Numbered from the stretch's first letter, positions 43,729 to 52,637 are shown. The stretch: DNA of 64,000 nucleotides from Treponema sp. UBA7590 (GCA_002478955.1 DLKK01000084.1:31355-95354), one strand, 5' to 3'. Notes: a model not told the origin generated them from the sequence alone. Translations and numbers: made by a program.

Positions 43729-44634
43729 CTACTCAACAATAGAAACAACATTTACTTTTGCACCATCAGTAAGAAGTGCCTGACCTTTTATAACAACCAA
43801 ATCTCCAGGAGTAATTCCCATCTGAATTTCCTGTTTATCATCAACTCGGATTCCTTTTTTTACCGGACTTGCTTTTACCGTATTTGTCATGGAATCAACG
43901 ATGTAAACAATATCCTCATCATTTCTTGTAACAATTACATTATTTGGAATAACAATTGTATTTTTCTTTGTATCTGTTATAAGTTTGATTCTTGCGTACA
44001 TTCCAGCTCTAAGACGAGAATCTGACGGGCTCTGAACCAACTTGATTCCCAAAGTTCGTGAACTTGTGTCAAGAACCGGATCTATTTCCACAAGAGTTGC
44101 AGGAAATTTTTCCCCAGGATAAGCGTCAAAAGAAAGCTCAGCTTTTTCATTCATCGAAATTCGGCTTACAAAACGTTCCGCAACATTTGTTTTTACTTCC
44201 AAAGTTCCTGTTGAACTGATTTTTCCAACCGGCATTGCAGCAGAAACTGTCTGACCAATATTATACGGAAAAGAAGTTATAGTTCCCGCAACCGGCGCTT
44301 TTATCGGGCTATTTTTGTAATCCATACCCGGTCGACTCGCGTCAACTTCGCAAAGAACCTGATCTTTTTTTACTTTATCGCCAACTTTCACAAGAATTCT
44401 AGAAAGTTTTCCGCTCTGAACATCAGGATAAATATCAACGCTAGAAGCCGTCTGAACATTTCCACCAAATTCAAGATAATCATCAAGATTTTTAGGAACA
44501 GCCTTATAAACATTTACAGCAAATACCGTTTCTGCCTGCGACTCTTCCTCCGCAACCTTTTTGTTACAACCAGCAAGCAGCGCAGAAGCCAACAAAGCAC
44601 ATCCCGCAACCGCAAAAATTTTCACCGCTTTCAT
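43729..44634 (-). CDS. RND efflux periplasmic adaptor lipoprotein (HlyD/AcrA family)
   Basis: The product of about 301 residues starts MKAVKIFAVAGCALLASALLAGC, a lipoprotein signal with lipobox LAGC. It then shows the membrane-fusion features: PDVQSGKLSRILVKVGDKVKKDQVLCEVD (lipoyl half, about 75-105), SPIKAPVAGTITSFPYNIGQ (second half) and the beta-barrel/membrane-proximal part ending in GITPGDLVVIKGQALLTDG. The alpha-hairpin between the lipoyl halves is very short. ATG at 44634 is preferred because AGGAG precedes it. A 200-bp repeat-containing spacer separates it from tolC upstream. Confidence 0.9.
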   Translation of the reverse strand: MKAVKIFAVAGCALLASALLAGCNKKVAEEESQAETVFAVNVYKAVPKNLDDYLEFGGNVQTASSVDIYPDVQSGKLSRILVKVGDKVKKDQVLCEVDASRPGMDYKNSPIKAPVAGTITSFPYNIGQTVSAAMPVGKISSTGTLEVKTNVAERFVSRISMNEKAELSFDAYPGEKFPATLVEIDPVLDTSSRTLGIKLVQSPSDSRLRAGMYARIKLITDTKKNTIVIPNNVIVTRNDEDIVYIVDSMTNTVKASPVKKGIRVDDKQEIQMGITPGDLVVIKGQALLTDGAKVNVVSIVE

Positions 44635-44661
44635 ATATTCTCCTATTTTTATTTTTATCTT

Positions 44662-44829
44662 AAGGGCGGACAACGACGTTCGCATCTTCGCCGCTCACTA
44701 ATCTGCAAAAGCCCAAGGTCTTTTGCAGACGCCATATTCTCAATCAGAAGGGCAGGCAACCGCCCTACGGCCGCACTTCGTAGCGGCCTACCCACCGAGC
44801 GGGCTTCAAACGCCAGCCCGCAACGCCCG
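44662..44829. repeat. GC-rich multi-hairpin element inside the efflux operon
   Basis: Three perfect hairpins follow one another: CTGCAAAAG/CTTTTGCAG (44703-44728), GGCCGC/GCGGCC (44769-44788) and GCGGGCT/AGCCCGC (44799-44821). The stretch is far more GC-rich than its surroundings and has no open frame of note. It begins right at the tolC stop and fills the spacer to the adaptor gene, so it could act as a partial terminator or mRNA stabiliser between the two. Confidence 0.65.
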
Positions 44830-44831
44830 GC

Positions 44832-46292
44832 TTATTTTAATGTAATATTAAGTTTTGTCTCCAAATCCAAAACTGCAGAAATATAATTATAATTTTCATT
44901 CATCAGTCCAAGTCTTGCCTGATTCAATGAACTTTCTGAATCTCGAACCGCAAGCAATTCCTGAGTACCATTGTTATAAGCTTTCAAAGTCGAATCATAA
45001 GCCTCTTGTGCAAGAGTAACATTATTCCGCATAGCTTCTATATTCGCCCTTGAAACAGTAAGATTATCGCAAAGTTTATGAACTTCAATTTCTGCATTCT
45101 GATAAAGCTGTTCAAGCCCAATTTCTGCTTGAGCAAGCTGCTGTTTCGAATCTTTCAGTTTTTGCATATTAGAAGACCACGGAAGCATATCAAACAAATT
45201 TGAATAGGCAAGAGTAATTGTTAAATTTCCACCTTCAGAATAATTGTCTTTATCAAACCAATTTTTTGTAATATTTGAAACCGTTGGTTGAAGTCCAAAT
45301 CCAACAGCAAGGCTTGGAGTAAATGTTGAAAGATAAGTCGCATCAATTCCTGTTTTTATAAGCTCAATATTTTTCTTTAATGATTTGATTTCATTATTCT
45401 GCTCAACATATTTCTCAAAAAGTTCATCTGCATTTACATCAACATAGGAAGTTTCAATTGTTCCAGTCAAATCAATTTCTGTTCCAAATGGAAGTCCCAA
45501 CAAGAATCCGAAAGTCTCTTTTGTTTGCTTCAAGGAATTTTCTGCACTAAGAATTGTTGGTTTCATATTTTCATAAGTAACCTGAGAATTCAAAACTGAA
45601 AGGCGAGGAACAGTTCCGTTTCTATAGTTTATTTCCGCCTGATGCCAGCGAGCCTCTGCATTTCCCATTGATTCTTTCTGGATTTTAAGATTTTCCTGCG
45701 CCAGCAAAATTCCATAGAACATTTTTTTTATGTTCACTTCTGTTTCTCTTACAGATTGTTCCCAGGAAATCAATCCTGCTTCGTACTGTTTTTTTGTGGC
45801 AGAAATCGATTTTAACATTGCCGCATTAAAAGCCCATGAAAAAGAAAGACTTCCAACTGGATGCCACAATGCAGCTTCCTCTGAACCGTACATATCATCA
45901 ATCAATTTTGATGAATCAATATTACTTGCAGCTACAGCAGATGTTTTCAAATCCGCACCATTTTTTGCATAACCTAAGAAAGCCGGAAAAGCCGCATTTG
46001 ATTCTATAGAACTTTTTATCGTATCAATATCATTTGAACGAACCAAAGTTCCGCTCAGGCTAGCACTTGGCAAAAACGTATTCCAAGAGTTGCTGTTCGC
46101 GCGCTTTTTTATTTCCAAATCAATTGCAGCGCTTTTTAGCGACTGGTTGTTTTTTAACGCGTAGTTCACTGCGTCATCAACAGTAAGAACTAGTCGTTCT
46201 TTTTTATTGGAATTTGATTCTTGGGCAAAAGCAAAACCACAAGAAGCAAAAGCAATAAAAACCACCAAAAATCTAATTATTTTAGGATTCAT
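44832..46292 (-). CDS. TolC-family outer membrane efflux protein
   Basis: The 486-residue protein has a signal peptide ending at AFAQ and the two-repeat TolC/OEP layout: VDDAVNYALKNNQSLKSAAIDLEIKK in repeat 1, long coiled-coil segments, and the second repeat from about 330 with QKLKDSKQQLAQAEIGLEQ and NAEIEVHKLCDNLTVSRANIEAM. The closing DSTLKAYNNGTQELLAVRDSE is also typical. It forms the outer-membrane exit duct of the RND exporter encoded downstream. Its start overlaps the marR stop by 4 bp, so the two are translationally coupled. Confidence 0.9.
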   Translation of the reverse strand: MNPKIIRFLVVFIAFASCGFAFAQESNSNKKERLVLTVDDAVNYALKNNQSLKSAAIDLEIKKRANSNSWNTFLPSASLSGTLVRSNDIDTIKSSIESNAAFPAFLGYAKNGADLKTSAVAASNIDSSKLIDDMYGSEEAALWHPVGSLSFSWAFNAAMLKSISATKKQYEAGLISWEQSVRETEVNIKKMFYGILLAQENLKIQKESMGNAEARWHQAEINYRNGTVPRLSVLNSQVTYENMKPTILSAENSLKQTKETFGFLLGLPFGTEIDLTGTIETSYVDVNADELFEKYVEQNNEIKSLKKNIELIKTGIDATYLSTFTPSLAVGFGLQPTVSNITKNWFDKDNYSEGGNLTITLAYSNLFDMLPWSSNMQKLKDSKQQLAQAEIGLEQLYQNAEIEVHKLCDNLTVSRANIEAMRNNVTLAQEAYDSTLKAYNNGTQELLAVRDSESSLNQARLGLMNENYNYISAVLDLETKLNITLK

Positions 46293-46762
46293 TTATTCTC
46301 CTCCAGATTCTTTTTTTCTTCTTTTATTATATTTTCATACATTTTAGTAAAAACATCCTTCGCTCTTAAAAGCTCTTCTTCTTCAATTCCGTCCAAGCTA
46401 AGCTTAAAAAGCTTAACCATAACTTCATCACATTCCTTTAAAATCTCATCGCATTTAGAAGTAAGAACCAGCTGTTTCATTCGTCGGTCACCTTCAACTG
46501 CAAGCTGATTTATAAAGCCTTTGCAAGACAAATATTCAACCAGCAACGAAATATTTCCTCTTTTTAAGTCACTGAAATTTGAAACATCTTTAGCTGTCTG
46601 AATTCTCTTGTTGATATGAAGCAAAAGCATCAAGCTTAAATCGGACATTTTCAGCTTATATTTTTTTGCAATCGGCTCCAAATGCCGCTGCATCCATAAC
46701 CGCTGAATATTTACAAAATTCATCATAGAACTTATATGTTCTATTAAATTTTCAGCAGACAT
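46289..46762 (-). CDS. MarR-family transcriptional regulator
   Basis: The 157-residue protein has the winged-helix MarR core: LSLMLLLHINKRIQTAKDVSNFSDLKRGNISLLVEYLSCKGFI around residues 40-85 (quoted in two overlapping parts of one helix-turn-helix) and the wing AVEGDRRMKQLVLT, with a C-terminal dimerisation helix. MarR proteins usually repress the transport genes next to them. Here it heads the tolC-adaptor-RND operon, and a 35-bp inverted repeat lies 40 bp upstream, so autoregulation of the whole operon is likely. AGGAG precedes the ATG. Confidence 0.85.
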   Translation of the reverse strand: MSAENLIEHISSMMNFVNIQRLWMQRHLEPIAKKYKLKMSDLSLMLLLHINKRIQTAKDVSNFSDLKRGNISLLVEYLSCKGFINQLAVEGDRRMKQLVLTSKCDEILKECDEVMVKLFKLSLDGIEEEELLRAKDVFTKMYENIIKEEKKNLEENK

Positions 46763-46801
46763 ACTTTTTTACTCCTGGAAAAAATGTTTTCTCTTTTTTA
46801 G

Positions 46802-46836
46802 ATATTCCAAAAATAGACAATCTATTTCTTGAATAT
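46802..46836 (-). promoter_or_regulatory. Candidate MarR operator upstream of the efflux operon
   Basis: Two 16-bp arms, ATATTCCAAAAATAGA and TCTATTTCTTGAATAT, pair at 14 of 16 positions across CAA. On the minus strand the repeat sits over a possible TTGTAT (-35), N17, TCTATT (-10) promoter of marR, so a bound dimer would block transcription. Confidence 0.6.
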
Positions 46837-46962
46837 ACAAAATATAGCGTTAATATGCAATAAAATTCAAAAGAAATTCAATGTTTTCTAGAGTTTTCAG
46901 CAAAAATTTTTCTCATTATTGTTCAATTTTTTTCTGGTTGAATTTTCTTATCTTTTTCCGAA

Positions 46963-46991
46963 TTGAATGTTTCCATATATTGATTTATAAT
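46963..46991 (+). promoter_or_regulatory. Promoter of pheT
   Basis: TTGAAT at 46963-46968, a 17-nt spacer and a consensus TATAAT at 46986-46991, followed by a leader of about 30 nt with AGAGG before the ATG at 47028. Confidence 0.7.
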
Positions 46992-47027
46992 ATTTCATCT
47001 ATTTAATAAGCCAATTAGAGGAAAAAA

Positions 47028-49361
47028 ATGCCAAAAATTGAAGTAAACGAACAGCTTTTCTTTAAACTTCTTGAAAAAAAATATAGTTATGATGATCTTG
47101 AAAAAGTTCTTACCTACGCAAAAGCAGAACTTGATGAAAAACCAGATACTTCCAAACCAGAATCAGAACGCGTAATAAAAATTGAACTGAACGATACAAA
47201 CCGCCCTGATTTGTGGTCAACAAACGGAGTTGCCCGCCAGCTACGGCTTCATCGCGGCGGAAAAACTGTTGACTATTCAAAATTCCTTTCTACAAAAGAA
47301 AATATTAAAGATTGCGGAAATAGAATTGTTACTGTAGACCCGGAGCTTAAAGACATTCGTCCTTTTATGGTTGCTTTCGTTATTAACGGAAAACCAATTG
47401 ACGATCCAATGCTAAAGGACATTATCCAAACTCAGGAAAAACTTGCATGGAACTTCGGGCGAAAACGAAAATCAATTTCAATGGGTGTTTACCGTGTTGA
47501 AGAAATAAAATTCCCGGTTCATTATAAAGCTGTTGACCCAGACACAACTTCTTTCGTTCCTCTTCAATTTGAAAAACCAATGACATGCCGCCAGATTCTT
47601 ACAGAACATCCAAAAGGAAAAGATTTTGGCTGGATTATCAAGGATTTCAAGAAATTCCCAATTCTTACAGATGACAAAAATGAAATTATGTCCATGGCAC
47701 CAGTAATAAACAGCGCAACTCTTGGTGCAGTCCAGGTTGGAGACAAAGGCCTTATGGTTGAACTCACTGGTGACAACATGGAAAATCTTATGCTTGCCGC
47801 GAACATTGTTGCCTGCGATTTTGCTGATGTCGGTTACGAAATTGAGCCTATCATGGTAAAACATCCGTATGACACTTGTTTTGGCCGCGATGTTGTAGCT
47901 CCGTTCTATTTTCAGCCAAAAACAAAGGCAACTTTAAAACACATAAACAAACTGCTCGGAACAAATTTTGATGACGCAACTGTTTTAGATGCGCTCACAA
48001 GAATGGGTTCAAAAGTTGTCTCTAAAAAAATTGCCGATGACGATTTTGAATATACGCTTTCTCCAGCTCCTTACAGAAATGACTTCCTTCACGAAGTTGA
48101 TATTATAGAAGATGTAATGATTGGAACAAAGCTTGAAACTTATGAACCTGCAAAACCAAATGATTTCACAATTGGCCGCCTTCTTCCAATAACTTATTAT
48201 TCACGAAAAGCAAAAACTTTGATGGTTGGGCTTGGCTACCAGGAAATGATTTTCAACTATGTTGGTTCCCGCAAAGATTACATTGAGAACATGAACATTG
48301 ATCCGGCTCATGTAATTGAAATCGCCAACCCGATGAGCGAAAATTATCAGTTTGTGCGCTCAGATATTCTTTCATCTTTGTTGCGCGCAGAATCAAAATC
48401 AGCAAACGCAATTTATCCGCACAAAATTTTTGAAATCGGAAAAGTCGCTTATCTTTGCCCAGAAGAAAACACAGGAACTCGAACCCGTCAGTGCCTTGGC
48501 TTCCTTTCTGCAGAATCAAACGCAAACTACAATACAGCCGCTTCTGAAGTAGCTTCTGTTCTTTACTTCCTTGACCATAAATATGAAGTAAAAGAATCAA
48601 ATGACCCAAGATTTATTCCTGGCCGACAAGCTGCAGTTATCATCAAAGGAAAACAAGTTGGTGTTTTCGGTGAAATCCATCCGCAAGTTCTAGAAAATTG
48701 GGCAATAACAGTTCCTTGCTTCGGTGGAGAACTTGATCTTGAAGAACTTCTTGCAGCAACTCCAGATCCTCACAGCAAAAAAGCAGAAAAAACTGAGCAA
48801 AAAAAAGAAGAAGTAAAATCAGCTCCAGTAAAAAAATCAGAAGGTCCAAAATTTGCAGATGACCAGGTTGCATATTTCAATGAACACATTGAATTAAAAG
48901 TTGCAGTAATCAAATCTGTAGAATGTAACCCACAGGGAGACAGGCTTTATATTGAACACATGGATGACGGTTCTGGAACAGACCGAATAATTCAGTCTGG
49001 CCTAAGACCATACTTAAAAGAAGAAGAATTGCTCGGCCAGCACGTAATCATAGCTTCAAATCTTGCTCCGCGCAAAATGAAAGGCGTAGAAAGCCGCGGA
49101 ATGTTGCTTGCCGCAGACTACACAGAAGATGGCAAAGAAAAAGTTGAACTTCTTACCGCTCCATGGGCAGCCGCAGGAACTCCAGTTATTTTGGAAGGCG
49201 CAGACGCATCATTCCAAAAACCTGCAAAAATCGACATCGATAAATTCTGCAAAGTAGAAATGAAAATCAAAGATTTTACCGCACAGATTGCCGGAAAAAA
49301 ATTAACCGCAGACGGAAAACCTTTGACTACAACAAAGTCAAATGACTGCGAAATCTGCTAA
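47028..49361 (+). CDS. pheT: Phenylalanyl-tRNA synthetase beta subunit, archaeal type, with C-terminal tRNA-binding OB domain
   Basis: The 777-residue protein charges tRNA-Phe with a PheS partner not in this window. The N-terminus lacks the EMAP-like insertion of bacterial PheT and follows the archaeal/eukaryotic layout: IKIELNDTNRPDLWSTNG, AWNFGRKRKSISMGVYR, CDFADVGYEIEPI, FGRDVVAPFYFQPK and HEVDIIEDVMIG. The core ends near residue 580, followed by a Lys/Glu-rich linker (about 585-605) and a MetG/Trbp111-type tRNA-binding domain (KVAVIKSVECNPQGDRLY, RGMLLAADY). The C-terminal OB domain is an unusual addition. AGAGG precedes the ATG; the gene overlaps queH by 20 bp. Confidence 0.9.
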   Translation: MPKIEVNEQLFFKLLEKKYSYDDLEKVLTYAKAELDEKPDTSKPESERVIKIELNDTNRPDLWSTNGVARQLRLHRGGKTVDYSKFLSTKENIKDCGNRIVTVDPELKDIRPFMVAFVINGKPIDDPMLKDIIQTQEKLAWNFGRKRKSISMGVYRVEEIKFPVHYKAVDPDTTSFVPLQFEKPMTCRQILTEHPKGKDFGWIIKDFKKFPILTDDKNEIMSMAPVINSATLGAVQVGDKGLMVELTGDNMENLMLAANIVACDFADVGYEIEPIMVKHPYDTCFGRDVVAPFYFQPKTKATLKHINKLLGTNFDDATVLDALTRMGSKVVSKKIADDDFEYTLSPAPYRNDFLHEVDIIEDVMIGTKLETYEPAKPNDFTIGRLLPITYYSRKAKTLMVGLGYQEMIFNYVGSRKDYIENMNIDPAHVIEIANPMSENYQFVRSDILSSLLRAESKSANAIYPHKIFEIGKVAYLCPEENTGTRTRQCLGFLSAESNANYNTAASEVASVLYFLDHKYEVKESNDPRFIPGRQAAVIIKGKQVGVFGEIHPQVLENWAITVPCFGGELDLEELLAATPDPHSKKAEKTEQKKEEVKSAPVKKSEGPKFADDQVAYFNEHIELKVAVIKSVECNPQGDRLYIEHMDDGSGTDRIIQSGLRPYLKEEELLGQHVIIASNLAPRKMKGVESRGMLLAADYTEDGKEKVELLTAPWAAAGTPVILEGADASFQKPAKIDIDKFCKVEMKIKDFTAQIAGKKLTADGKPLTTTKSNDCEIC

Positions 49362-50019
49362 AAAGAATTATCAAAAAGAACTCGAAAAAACAATTGAAAG
49401 TCTGGTTGCTTCTGCGGCCAGACCTTCATTATTGCTTCACGCTTGTTGCGGACCTTGCTCATCTTACGTGCTTGAATATCTGGCAAAATTTTTTGACATT
49501 ACAATTTTTTACTATAATCCAAATATTTTTCCAAAAGAAGAATACGAACGCCGCCTTGAAGAACTGAAAAATCTTTTGCCACGTTTTCCAGCCGCCTTGC
49601 AAAATAACGTAAAATTCGTTGAACAAAATTATGAACCACAGGAATTTTTTAACGCAATCGACATTAAAAATCACCCAGAATTTGCCGAGGAACCAGAAAA
49701 AGGAGAACGTTGTCGCCTCTGCTATAAATTCCGCCTAAAAAAAGCATACGACTATGCTTCTATCAACAATTTTGAATATTTTTGTACAACTTTAAGCATT
49801 TCTCCGTTCAAAGATGCAGAAAAAATCAACAACATAGGAATTGAACTTTGCAATTCAAAAAATTCTCCAAAATGGTTATTTTCAGACTTCAAGAAAAAAG
49901 GCGGATTCAAACGAAGCCTTGAACTTTCCGAAGAATACAATCTTTACCGCCAGCAATATTGTGGCTGCGTTTACAGCAAAATCAACACAGAAAAATTCCG
50001 AGCAGAACATAACTCTTAA
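49342..50019 (+). CDS. queH: Epoxyqueuosine reductase QueH
   Basis: The 225-residue protein is the QueH (DUF208) reductase, which makes queuosine from epoxyqueuosine in tRNA wobble position 34. The iron-sulphur and metal-binding cysteines are visible: LHACCGPCSSYVLEYL, ERCRLCYKFRLKKA and YCGCVYS, with the conserved TTLSISPFKDAEKI and YYNPNIFPKEEYERR. It starts inside the 3' end of pheT (20-bp overlap), so translation is probably coupled. No other queuosine gene is in the window. Confidence 0.92.
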   Translation: MTAKSAKKNYQKELEKTIESLVASAARPSLLLHACCGPCSSYVLEYLAKFFDITIFYYNPNIFPKEEYERRLEELKNLLPRFPAALQNNVKFVEQNYEPQEFFNAIDIKNHPEFAEEPEKGERCRLCYKFRLKKAYDYASINNFEYFCTTLSISPFKDAEKINNIGIELCNSKNSPKWLFSDFKKKGGFKRSLELSEEYNLYRQQYCGCVYSKINTEKFRAEHNS

Positions 50020-50110
50020 TCCAAAAAACGATGATTTCTCAACAAACACAATCTCCCAGTCAAAAACAAAATAAAAAAAATAAAATCTTTTCCTGTTTTC
50101 GCATAAACTG

Positions 50111-50116
50111 TATACT
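50111..50116 (+). promoter_or_regulatory. -10 hexamer of argA, leaderless arrangement
   Basis: TATACT ends exactly 6 nt before the argA ATG at 50123, and there is no Shine-Dalgarno. The layout is the same as at pyrF, down to the hexamer itself. Confidence 0.55.
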
Positions 50117-50122
50117 AAAAAT

Positions 50123-51448
50123 ATGCAGCACAATAAAACTGAAAAAAAAGCCCAGCAAATCCGCGATGTAATCCGCTATATACAAAAATTTCAAAATGCG
50201 ACAATTGTAATCTATCTTGATGATGAAATTATTGATTCACCGCTATTTTCTAGCCATATCCGCGACATTGCGCTTTTACATCAAGCCGGAATAAAAGTCG
50301 CCATCGTTCCAGGCGCAAAAAAACGTATTGACCAAGTTTTAAAAACTTCAAGAATAAAATGGACTTACGAAAATGAAACCCGCATAACAAATGAAAAAGG
50401 AATAAATCTTATAAAAATGGCCGCCTTCGACATTTCCAATGTTGTAATGACAAGCCTTGCCGCAAACCACATAACTGCAACAATCGGAAACTGGGTCCGC
50501 GCACGCGCAAAAGGCGTTTTAGACGGCATTGATTACAGCACCGCGGGCGAAATCGACAGAATTCAAACCGATGCTATAAAAAACACCCTGAACAACGGAT
50601 TTATTCCAATTTTTCCGTGCATCGGGTGGAGTAGTGCAGGAAAACCATACAATATTTCTTCCGTTGAGCTAGCAGAATCAATCGCAACAAATTTAAAGGC
50701 CGACAAATTATTTTTTGTAATAAAAAATGGCGTAATATCAGAAAAAAATTTCAAAGTTCCGCCAACACTCGGAATTTCCTCAGAAGGAAATATTCCAGCC
50801 ATGGATCTTACCGAACTTCAAAATTTTATAGAATTAAACAAACAAAACGAAAACAAAAAAATAATTTCTCTGCTTAAAACCGCAGAAAACGCCTGTAAAA
50901 ACGGAGTAACACGCTCGCATATTCTAAATGGCTCACAAGACGGCTCTATTCCTTGCGAAATATTCAGCGATCTTGGCTCAGGAACTATGATTTATTCACA
51001 AAATTACGGTCACATCCGCCCAATGACACAAACAGACATTCCAGCCGTTCTTTCTGTGATGAATCCTTTTATCCAGAAAAAAATCCTTTTGCCACGCACA
51101 GAAAAAGACCTGAACGCCCGTCTTGCAGACTATATTGTCTACGAAATCGACGGAGGAATCCGGGCAACCGCTTCACTTCACGTTTATGACGCTAAACAAG
51201 CCGAAATTGCCGGAATTGCCGTGGATGAATCTTTTTCAAATCTTGGAATCGGCCCAAAAATCATGGAATATCTTATTTCTCAGGCAAAAAACAAAAATCT
51301 TTCCAGCGTTTTTATATTAACAACTCAAACTTCCGACTGGTTTGAACAGCTTGGCTTTAAGCCAGACAAAATTTCCTCTCTTCCAGAAGAACGAAAAAAA
51401 CTTTGGACTCCAGAACGAAATTCAAAGGTTTTTCGAATCAAATTATAG
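50123..51448 (+). CDS. argA: Amino-acid N-acetyltransferase (N-acetylglutamate synthase)
   Basis: The 441-residue protein fuses an amino-acid-kinase-fold domain (about 1-285: VIYLDDEIIDS, HQAGIKVAIVPGAKKRI, NDGFIPIFPCIG-type loops) to a GNAT acetyltransferase (about 295-441: HIRPMTQTDIPAVL, VDESFSNLGIGPKIMEYL). This is the classic ArgA layout, which starts arginine synthesis and is feedback-inhibited through the kinase-like domain. No other arginine gene is in the window. A leaderless start is likely. The gene converges on the CFBP gene across a GC-rich repeat. Confidence 0.9.
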   Translation: MQHNKTEKKAQQIRDVIRYIQKFQNATIVIYLDDEIIDSPLFSSHIRDIALLHQAGIKVAIVPGAKKRIDQVLKTSRIKWTYENETRITNEKGINLIKMAAFDISNVVMTSLAANHITATIGNWVRARAKGVLDGIDYSTAGEIDRIQTDAIKNTLNNGFIPIFPCIGWSSAGKPYNISSVELAESIATNLKADKLFFVIKNGVISEKNFKVPPTLGISSEGNIPAMDLTELQNFIELNKQNENKKIISLLKTAENACKNGVTRSHILNGSQDGSIPCEIFSDLGSGTMIYSQNYGHIRPMTQTDIPAVLSVMNPFIQKKILLPRTEKDLNARLADYIVYEIDGGIRATASLHVYDAKQAEIAGIAVDESFSNLGIGPKIMEYLISQAKNKNLSSVFILTTQTSDWFEQLGFKPDKISSLPEERKKLWTPERNSKVFRIKL

Positions 51449-51473
51449 ATTGCTTTTGGGCGGCTTTTTGTCC

Positions 51474-51560
51474 GTTTGCATATAGCAAACTACCAAAAAA
51501 ACAGGCTTTTCGGGGTTCCGCTAACGCTCATTCCTGCGGAACAAGCCATTGGCTTGCCCC
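51474..51560. repeat. GC-rich palindromic element between convergent argA and CFBP genes
   Basis: Hairpin GTTTGC/GCAAAC (51474-51490) is followed by GTTCCGC/GCGGAAC (51515-51542) and CAAGCC/GGCTTG (51542-51556), the last two enclosed by GGGG (51512-51515) and CCCC (51557-51560). Like the elements at 18.2 and 44.7 kb it is GC-rich and multi-hairpin, and could serve as a shared terminator. Confidence 0.6.
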
Positions 51561-51587
51561 TACAATCCTTGCCGCATTTTAATCCAA

Positions 51588-52637
51588 TTAGAATTTATTC
51601 AATTTTACATCAAAAGCAATATATGCGCTTTCTGGAATAACTCCTGGATATCCACGTTCACCATAAGCCAAATCCGGCGGAAGAACAAAAGTTCTAACTT
51701 CACCTTTTGTCATATCCTGAACCATTGAATCAAAACCAGGAATCATCTGTCCAGTTCCAGTAGTAAAATTCAAGGCTTCATGTCCACCTTGAATCATTCC
51801 GCTTGAACCGTCAAAAACTGTTCCATCAACAAGATAACCTTTATAATCTACATTTGCATTTTTGCCTTTTCCACATTTTGAACCAGAACCAGTTTTTGTA
51901 GTTTTGTAATAAATTCCATCAACTGTCTTTGAAAAACCAGGAAAATTCTTTTCAACTTCTGCAATTTTTGCTGCATATTTTGCTTCTTTTGCGGCATTTG
52001 CTTTTTGAATCGCAACTTTATTCAATTTTTCCCAATCTTCCTGAGTCGCTTTAAAAGCCTGCGCTTCATCACCCTGACGAATAATTGTGATAGATTTAAT
52101 CTCATCGCCCTGGGCAACTGCATTTACAACATCCTGATCCGCAGAAGTTACAACATGACCAAAAATTGTGTGTTTTCCGTTCAGCCAAGGAGTTTCAACG
52201 TGAGTAATAAAAAATTGAGAACCATTTGTATTTGCTCCGGCATTTGCCATTGCAAGATATCCTGGTTTATCAAATTTATATGGAACTTCTTCATCCGCAA
52301 ATTTATATCCCGGACCGCCAGTTCCATTGCCACGCGGATCTCCACCTTGAATCATAAAATCCTTTATTACACGATGAAATTTCAATCCATTATAAAAAGG
52401 TTTTCCATCTGCCGCGTCAAGAGTTCCTTCAGCCAAACCCACAAAATTGCAAACTGTCAAAGGTGCATCTTTGTAATACAACTCCAAAGCAATATCACCT
52501 TTTGAAGTTTCCATGATTGCAAACAATCCATCTTTTCCTTTAATTGAATCCATAGCATTTCCTTTAGAACGGCAAGCTCCATTGGCTAAAACTAAAGCGC
52601 CAAAAAAAACTGCCATAAATATTTTTTTTAAATTCAT
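51588..52637 (-). CDS. Dual-family immunophilin: cyclophilin fused to FKBP, lipoprotein
   Basis: The 349-residue protein is a peptidyl-prolyl isomerase with two unrelated folds. A lipoprotein signal (ALVLANGAC) is followed by a cyclophilin domain (about 38-200: [47 protein letters not shown]) and, after a helical linker, an FKBP domain (about 255-349: [38 protein letters not shown]). Cyclophilin-then-FKBP (CFBP) proteins were described from Treponema denticola and Flavobacterium, so this supports a Treponema assignment. It likely folds proteins in the periplasm. AGGAG precedes the ATG. Confidence 0.93.
   Translation of the reverse strand: MNLKKIFMAVFFGALVLANGACRSKGNAMDSIKGKDGLFAIMETSKGDIALELYYKDAPLTVCNFVGLAEGTLDAADGKPFYNGLKFHRVIKDFMIQGGDPRGNGTGGPGYKFADEEVPYKFDKPGYLAMANAGANTNGSQFFITHVETPWLNGKHTIFGHVVTSADQDVVNAVAQGDEIKSITIIRQGDEAQAFKATQEDWEKLNKVAIQKANAAKEAKYAAKIAEVEKNFPGFSKTVDGIYYKTTKTGSGSKCGKGKNANVDYKGYLVDGTVFDGSSGMIQGGHEALNFTTGTGQMIPGFDSMVQDMTKGEVRTFVLPPDLAYGERGYPGVIPESAYIAFDVKLNKF

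Noticed and set aside
44635..44831. Possible tRNA or structured RNA gene in the GC-rich spacer.
   Set aside because: The hairpins do not fit a cloverleaf, there is no CCA-type acceptor or TTCGA loop in register, and the style matches the other palindromic elements.
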